18,217 nt of DNA, from positions 1-18,217 of the forward strand of contig CAYFLU010000063.1 of assembly GCA_964343975.1 (NCBI GenBank), in the 5' to 3' direction. The position numbers and the translations under genes were made by a program. The stretch comes from SCUN01 sp964343975 (GTDB lineage: Bacteria; Acidobacteriota; Vicinamibacteria; Vicinamibacterales; SCN-69-37). Of this stretch, positions 14,701 to 18,217 are shown piece after piece. The notes beneath the pieces were generated by a model. That model worked only from the letters and a program-made list of their open reading frames with translations. It was not told the DNA's origin and made no database searches. Every line of letters starts with the position of its first letter. The first letter of the stretch is position 1.

Positions 14701-15787
14701 CCTGTTGGCGCGTCTGCACGTGCTGGCCGATTCGCTGCTCGACTCGAACACGACCGTGGCGTGGCAGACCGGTGCGCGTGCGCTTACGACACTGGCGCGC
14801 ATTGCGCCGAAGGACGCGGCGCCGTATCTCGAGAAGCACGAGCTTGTCGGTGACGCGCGCTGGCCGGTGCGCATGGCGGTGGCGACGGCGGCGGGCCGCG
14901 TGAAGAACGAGGCCGTGCTCGTCGAGTTGTTCAAAGACACATCAGCCAATGTGCAGAACGCGTCGCTCGAGGCGCTGCGGGGGATGGGCAGTGCGCGAAC
15001 GTATGCGCTCGCGATCGATGCGCTCGAGAGCTGGGACTTTCAGCTCGTGCGCACCGCGGCGATGTCGTTGAAAGGCGCACCGCCGAGCGATGCCACGATG
15101 ATGGCGCTCGCGCGGTCGTTGCGCCGGCTCACGCAGCACGGCGCCGACACGTCGCGCGATCCGCGGCTTGCGATCATCGAGCGGTTGAGTGAGCAGAATT
15201 CCGCGGACGCCGTGCCGTTCGTGCGGCCGCTTCTTGAAGACTTCGACATCGAGGTCGCGCGCGCGGCCAAGACCTTCTGCGAGCGCGTGCTGCCGAACAC
15301 GCCGTTCCCCATCGACCCCAAGCTCCGTCGTCCCGTGCAGGCCTCGCTCGAGCAGGTGCAGATGTTGCCGAAGGGCGCGACGATCACGATGCGGAGCGGC
15401 GGCATCATCGAGCTCGAGTTTCTGGCCGACACGCCGATCACGGTCGCGCGCTTTGCCCGGCTGGCCGGGCAGGGGTATTACGACGGCCTCACGCTCCATC
15501 GTTTTGTCGCGAATTTCGTCGTTCAGGGCGGCAGTCCGGGGGCGAGCGAGTATGTGGGCGATACCCGGTTCATGCGCGACGAGCTCGGCCGGGCGTCGCA
15601 TCTGCGAGGGGCGGTGGGTATCTCGACGCGCGGTCACGATACTGGTGATGCCCAGATCTTCTTTGATCTCATTGATTTACCGCGACTCGATCACGACTAC
15701 ACCGTCTTTGCCGTTGTCAGCACTGGACTTAGTGCGCTCGACCATATCCTCGAAGACGACGTCATTGCGTCGGTGACGGTGCGGTAG
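11792..15787 (+). CDS. Exported M28 metallopeptidase–HEAT repeat–cyclophilin fusion protein
   Basis: A single 1331-residue frame with three parts. Residues 1-23 are a signal peptide (basic start, hydrophobic core, cleavage near LPAA|QT). Residues about 45-580 are an M28 peptidase with a PA-like insertion near 170-290; the five metal ligands are His311, Asp319 (PGANDNASG), Glu357 (WVNEISG), Asp382 (SMDMTG) and His490 (FYHTNRDT). About 645-1165 is a series of short helical HEAT-like repeats, recognisable by units such as AVRRAAAIALGRL, VRMEAANALGDV, VRRLATMALGNL and VRMAVATAAGRV. Residues about 1192-1331 are a cyclophilin prolyl isomerase: Arg1237 and Phe1242-x-x-Gln1245 match human CypA Arg55, Phe60 and Gln63, and Phe1290 the Phe113 position; His126 is Tyr1303 and Trp121 is Arg1298. 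Likely periplasmic. HEAT-cyclophilin proteins usually stand alone; fusion to a peptidase is the unusual point. The 3' end (from about 15650) uses AT-richer codons than the rest. Confidence 0.85.
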   Translation: MGRLHLLRIAIAGLCLTALPAAQTTNASNDALAAKVRGELAAARALPPVLDRTITPVIDRLWEGFDRDAAIGQVRFMDQYWRLPGNEGFDKSIDRVRQRLVAAGFAELPSRPTAPVTTPSLWLEPAPQPSPGWDQQVSTLAIVRNGQPEDVVLSREKERLILAINSFSTPKGGVTAPLIDVGGGAAANDYTGKDVKGAIVIGTSGMGQLFTQAVVNRGALGVVSTQKAPAYLDPSPDLTQWGSIGYDETHKGFAFRATPRAAATLKAALAAGPVTVRADVQTTFARKPELTLSAEIPGAVVPSERIVIAAHVQEPGANDNASGTATNMELARALVMGVKAKQIPAPARTLTFLWVNEISGSRRWLSEHPEAVKGVKYMFSMDMTGEDITKTGGVFLVERWPDPGAVWQRAWDPHTEWGASRIDPKTLKGDLLNDLHLAICERVAKKSEAAAKRPWDVRSNPYEGGSDHTQFGSAGVPSVLDWHFTDRFYHTNRDTAEKTSPDEMRNVGVAVAASAWLMASADAQMGAAVTELVTKVGNARVAIETREGASATAPVDNATIVAAWRKWYDEAIASVSRLVVQRPASQPQYVGRRDTAPAGVVLKQQSVIPQPTCPQIEMPPIPVTVVNVLWAADDRFFCACGPDHTPSHKEVRERELIFGRAPNSTDPAVRRAAAIALGRLATKDTIPALLRLYRDADATVRMEAANALGDVIKPDMPELAQVWAATLDRLVAKPLTDDGTAAATLETVGRLPNVPGREIAGTAAFMIGCMVAVDCQPTVPDGVLDFRVAPERLLGAIKGLESLTRRNPRVELTSSARKVLRDLSAHGRGEFTRIESAIGPRRAANVLADQLARLRRLAMQTLINVGDRDRDTILTATQDPDWQVRRLATMALGNLALDGADKDELASARFDQQLKDGDFHVRIEAVKIAARRAGRSGECEAVLNATNDTDVPVVLQALDGLSTACKATEPLLARLHVLADSLLDSNTTVAWQTGARALTTLARIAPKDAAPYLEKHELVGDARWPVRMAVATAAGRVKNEAVLVELFKDTSANVQNASLEALRGMGSARTYALAIDALESWDFQLVRTAAMSLKGAPPSDATMMALARSLRRLTQHGADTSRDPRLAIIERLSEQNSADAVPFVRPLLEDFDIEVARAAKTFCERVLPNTPFPIDPKLRRPVQASLEQVQMLPKGATITMRSGGIIELEFLADTPITVARFARLAGQGYYDGLTLHRFVANFVVQGGSPGASEYVGDTRFMRDELGRASHLRGAVGISTRGHDTGDAQIFFDLIDLPRLDHDYTVFAVVSTGLSALDHILEDDVIASVTVR

Positions 15788-15849
15788 TTCATCGGTTTGG
15801 ATACTCCGCTCCTGTTCCTTGAAGCCGCCCGCCTATATCCTGCGGGGGC

Positions 15850-15878
15850 TTGACCCGCTGTCCGTCTCCGCACAGAAT
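15850..15878 (+). promoter_or_regulatory. Sigma-70-type promoter for the TonB-dependent receptor
   Basis: TTGACC (15850-15855) and CAGAAT (15873-15878) are separated by exactly 17 bp, matching five of six and four of six consensus positions. Transcription would start near 15885, giving a leader of about 90 bases before the receptor ATG. It lies 62 bp after the stop of the preceding gene, in the only sizeable gap of this region. A weak hairpin (CCCGC/GCGGG, 15828-15846) without a T-run precedes it. Confidence 0.55.
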
Positions 15879-15973
15879 CGCGCGTCACGTTCGTTCACCC
15901 AACACTCCTGAGGAACGGCTCGTCCCTCGTCGGCAGCACCTGACGGCGGGCGTGTCGGTGGAGAGAGGAAAGC
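15879..15973 (+). promoter_or_regulatory. Structured leader and ribosome site of the receptor gene
   Basis: The predicted leader contains an imperfect hairpin, GAGGAACG/CGTCCCTC (15910-15917 with 15921-15928), seven of eight pairs with a three-base loop. Overlapping it by one base is a second possible stem, CGTC/GACG, around 15928-15945. A purine-rich ribosome site, AGAGAGGAAAG (15962-15972), directly precedes the ATG at 15974. No known riboswitch class is recognised. Confidence 0.4.
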
Positions 15974-18217
15974 ATGTTGAAACGTCTGTTGTCAGTTGCA
16001 GTTGCTGCCGCATTGATCGTGTTGGCAGCCGCACCGGCCTTCGCACAGGGCGGCGCGACGTCTTCGCAGATTGCGGGGACGGTGGTCGACACGTCGGGCG
16101 GCACCATTCCCGGCGCGACGATCGAAGCGAAGAACGCCGCCACGGGCGGTGTCTTTACGTCCGTCAGCACGTCGAACGGCACGTTCACCATTCCGGCCAT
16201 TCCGTCGGGCACCTATAACGTCACGGTCACGCTCCAGGGCTTCAAGACGGCTGTGTATAACGGCGTCACGGTCACGGCGGCGCAGCCTGCGACCCTCGCG
16301 GTGAAGCTCGAGGTTGGCGGCGTCTCGGAGACAGTCACGGTCGAGGCGGCCGCGGCGATGGTCCAGACGCAGTCGACGTCGGTCACGGCGACGATCAACA
16401 CGGAAGCGATCAAGTCGTTGCCGCTTACGAGCCGCAACGTCATCGACTTCCTCACGTTCCTGCCGGGCGTGAACGTCGCGTCGACCAACCGCAACGCGAA
16501 CGTGAACGGCCTGCCGGGTTCGGCGGTCAACATCACGCTCGACGGCGTCAACATTCAGGACAACACGTTGAAGAGCTCGGATGGCTTCTTCACGATCGTG
16601 CAGCCGCGCACGGACGCGATCGAGGAAGTGTCGATCACGGGCGCAGCGGCCGGCGCGAACGACGGTCAGGGCGCGATCACGGTGAAGTTCGTCACCAAGT
16701 CGGGCACCAACAGCTACAAGGGCAGCCTGTACGAGATCTACCGCAACGACAAGTTCAACGCGAACACCTGGTTCAGCCTCCGCGATGGCGTGGCGAAGGC
16801 GCCGCTTCATCTCTATGACAACGGCGCGAGCGCCGGTGGTCCGATCGCGATTCCGGGCCTCTTCAGCGGTCAGAACAAGGCGTTCTTCTTCTTCAACGTC
16901 GAGTACGTGCATCAGCCGGCGTCGGTCACGCGCACGCGCACGATCCTGCAGTCGTCGGCGCAGTCGGGCGTGTTCAGCTACGTCACGGCGTCCGGTGTGC
17001 AGCGCGTGAACCTGCTCACGCTCGCGGCGGCGGCCGGTCAGACGGCGACGATCGATCCGACGATCGCGGCGCTCCTGAGCGACATCCGCACGGCGACGGG
17101 CACGACCGGTTCGGTGACCGATTCGACCGATCCGCTCTATCAGTCGTTCAACTACAACGCGGCCCAGAGCTCGGACAACTGGTTCCCGACGTTGCGCATC
17201 GACTTGAACCTGAGCAAGAACAACAAGTTCTCGACCGTCTACAACCACGACGTGTTCAAGACGTCGCCGGATGCGGCGACCAACGGCTTCGAACCGACGT
17301 TCCCGGGCTTCCCGAACTTCGGCTCGCAGACGTCGAAGCGCATCTCGGTGTCGAACAGCCTCCGCACGGTGTTCAGCGCGAACCTCGTCAACGAAGCGCG
17401 CTTCGCCGTGCAGGGTTCGCCCGTCCTCTTCTTCCCGGAGCAGGAAACGACGACGCCGTGGAACAGCTCGCTCGCGAACCAGAAGGGCTTCCAGCTGAAC
17501 ATCAGCGCGGCGGGCATCACGAACGCGGGTCCGGCGCCGAACGCGCAGAGCCGCAACGCGATCGTCTACACGTATGAAGACACGCTGAACTGGCAGAAGG
17601 GCTCGCACAGCATCCAGGCCGGCGCGTCGTTCACGCGCATCAGCGGTTGGGGCAAGAACATCACCGCGGTGCCGACGATCACGTTCGGTCTCCAGACGAC
17701 GGATCCGGCGCGCGCGATCTTCACGGCGGCGAACTTCCCGGGCGCGTCGGCGGCCAACCTGACGGCGGCGCAGAACCTCTACGCCGTCCTCACGGGCCGC
17801 GTGTCGCAGATCACGGGCAATGCGCGTATCGACGAGGCCACCGGCCAGTACGTGTATCAGGGCGCGGCGCTGCAGCGCTTCGGCATGTCGGAAGCCGGCA
17901 TCTACGTGCAGGACGCGTGGCGCGTGAAGCCGAACCTGACGATCAACTACGGCCTCCGCTACGAACTGCAGGGCGCCTTCGCGCCGTCGAACAGCCTCTA
18001 CTCGTACGCGACGGCGGCCGACGCGTTCGGTCTCTCGGGTCTCGCGACGACGTGCGACACCGACTCGCCCATCGCCTCGGCGTGCAACATCTTCAAGCCG
18101 GGCGCGATCGCGGGCACGACGCCGGTCTTCAAGCAGATCACCAAGGGCACGGCGGCGTACGCGACCGACTACAACAACTTCGCGCCGAGCATCGGCGTGA
18201 ACTGGACGCCGACGAGC
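15974..18217 (+). CDS. TonB-dependent outer-membrane receptor with carboxypeptidase-regulatory-like domain (Oar-like), 3' end missing
   Basis: The frame is open from 15974 to the right edge, giving 748 residues so far of a protein that should exceed 1000. Residues 1-24 are a classic signal peptide (MLKRLL, hydrophobic core, AFA|Q). Residues about 32-112 are a carboxypeptidase-regulatory-like beta-sandwich (IAGTVVDTSGGTIPGATI, then SNGTFTIPAIPSGTYNVTV). A linker GGVSETVTVEA (115-125) is followed by a plug domain (ATINTEAIKSLPLTSRN, VNGLPGSAVNITLDGVNI, ITVKFVTKSGTN). The rest is beta-barrel with alternating aromatic strands such as FFFFNVEYVH, GIYVQDAWRVKPNLTINYG and LRYELQG. It should sit in the outer membrane and take up or bind a large substrate with TonB energy; the ligand is unknown. 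Codon use is strongly biased to ACG, GCG, TCG, AAC, AAG and ATC, hinting at high expression. It has its own promoter and a strong ribosome site. Confidence 0.9.
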   Translation, partial: MLKRLLSVAVAAALIVLAAAPAFAQGGATSSQIAGTVVDTSGGTIPGATIEAKNAATGGVFTSVSTSNGTFTIPAIPSGTYNVTVTLQGFKTAVYNGVTVTAAQPATLAVKLEVGGVSETVTVEAAAAMVQTQSTSVTATINTEAIKSLPLTSRNVIDFLTFLPGVNVASTNRNANVNGLPGSAVNITLDGVNIQDNTLKSSDGFFTIVQPRTDAIEEVSITGAAAGANDGQGAITVKFVTKSGTNSYKGSLYEIYRNDKFNANTWFSLRDGVAKAPLHLYDNGASAGGPIAIPGLFSGQNKAFFFFNVEYVHQPASVTRTRTILQSSAQSGVFSYVTASGVQRVNLLTLAAAAGQTATIDPTIAALLSDIRTATGTTGSVTDSTDPLYQSFNYNAAQSSDNWFPTLRIDLNLSKNNKFSTVYNHDVFKTSPDAATNGFEPTFPGFPNFGSQTSKRISVSNSLRTVFSANLVNEARFAVQGSPVLFFPEQETTTPWNSSLANQKGFQLNISAAGITNAGPAPNAQSRNAIVYTYEDTLNWQKGSHSIQAGASFTRISGWGKNITAVPTITFGLQTTDPARAIFTAANFPGASAANLTAAQNLYAVLTGRVSQITGNARIDEATGQYVYQGAALQRFGMSEAGIYVQDAWRVKPNLTINYGLRYELQGAFAPSNSLYSYATAADAFGLSGLATTCDTDSPIASACNIFKPGAIAGTTPVFKQITKGTAAYATDYNNFAPSIGVNWTPTS

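Noticed and set aside
15828..15846. Intrinsic terminator after the fusion peptidase gene
   Set aside because: Only a five-pair stem with a nine-base loop, and no T-run follows; it may still act weakly, but the evidence is too thin.
15992..17608. 538-codon open frame on the minus strand
   Set aside because: Antisense to the receptor gene; repeated Arg-Val-Asp composition is the mirror image of GTC/ACG/TCG-biased codons, not a protein family.

Overview
The window is GC-rich DNA (mid-60s percent by eye) packed with genes on both strands, with gaps mostly of 0-20 bp. The gene repertoire suggests an acidobacterium, perhaps of the Vicinamibacteria type: a large outer-membrane receptor with an N-terminal carboxypeptidase-regulatory domain (Oar-like), HEAT-repeat/cyclophilin proteins, M28 peptidases with PA-like insertions, and dipeptidyl peptidase III. 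This assignment is inference from gene content; no rRNA or other marker is present. I saw no tRNA, rRNA, CRISPR, transposase or attachment site.

Layout. Positions 1-2301 (minus strand) hold a tight run: class I aminotransferase, AI-2E-family membrane permease, and the first 17 codons of a family 2 glycosyltransferase that leaves the window at base 1. A 217-bp divergent spacer follows. Positions 2519-3761 (plus) hold a DoxX membrane protein and a short-chain dehydrogenase. A second class I aminotransferase (minus, 3771-4952) converges on the dehydrogenase and starts head-to-head with the next gene. Positions 4972-6324 (plus) are one reading frame fusing a complete nitroreductase to a complete glutaminyl-peptide cyclotransferase through a signal-like hydrophobic stretch. 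It ends exactly where a minus-strand methylenetetrahydrofolate-reductase-like gene (6325-7164) ends.

From 7189 to the end everything is on the plus strand: a 43-codon ORF resembling a collapsed HAD phosphatase, a D-cysteine desulfhydrase/ACC deaminase-family enzyme, a 150-bp array of 8-bp-spaced CGCAC motifs, then a likely operon of beta-CASP metallo-beta-lactamase ribonuclease, dipeptidyl peptidase III, and a 1331-residue exported protein joining an M28 metallopeptidase, HEAT-like helical repeats and a cyclophilin. A well-formed promoter and structured leader precede the last gene, a TonB-dependent receptor open at the right edge.

How they may work together. There is a loose theme of peptide and amino-acid handling: two aminotransferases, a PLP desulfhydrase/deaminase, a glutaminyl cyclase, a cytosolic dipeptidyl peptidase and an exported peptidase/prolyl isomerase, next to an outer-membrane receptor. 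The most unusual items are the two multidomain fusions and the octamer-spaced repeat. No defence, secretion or phage-type system is visible.
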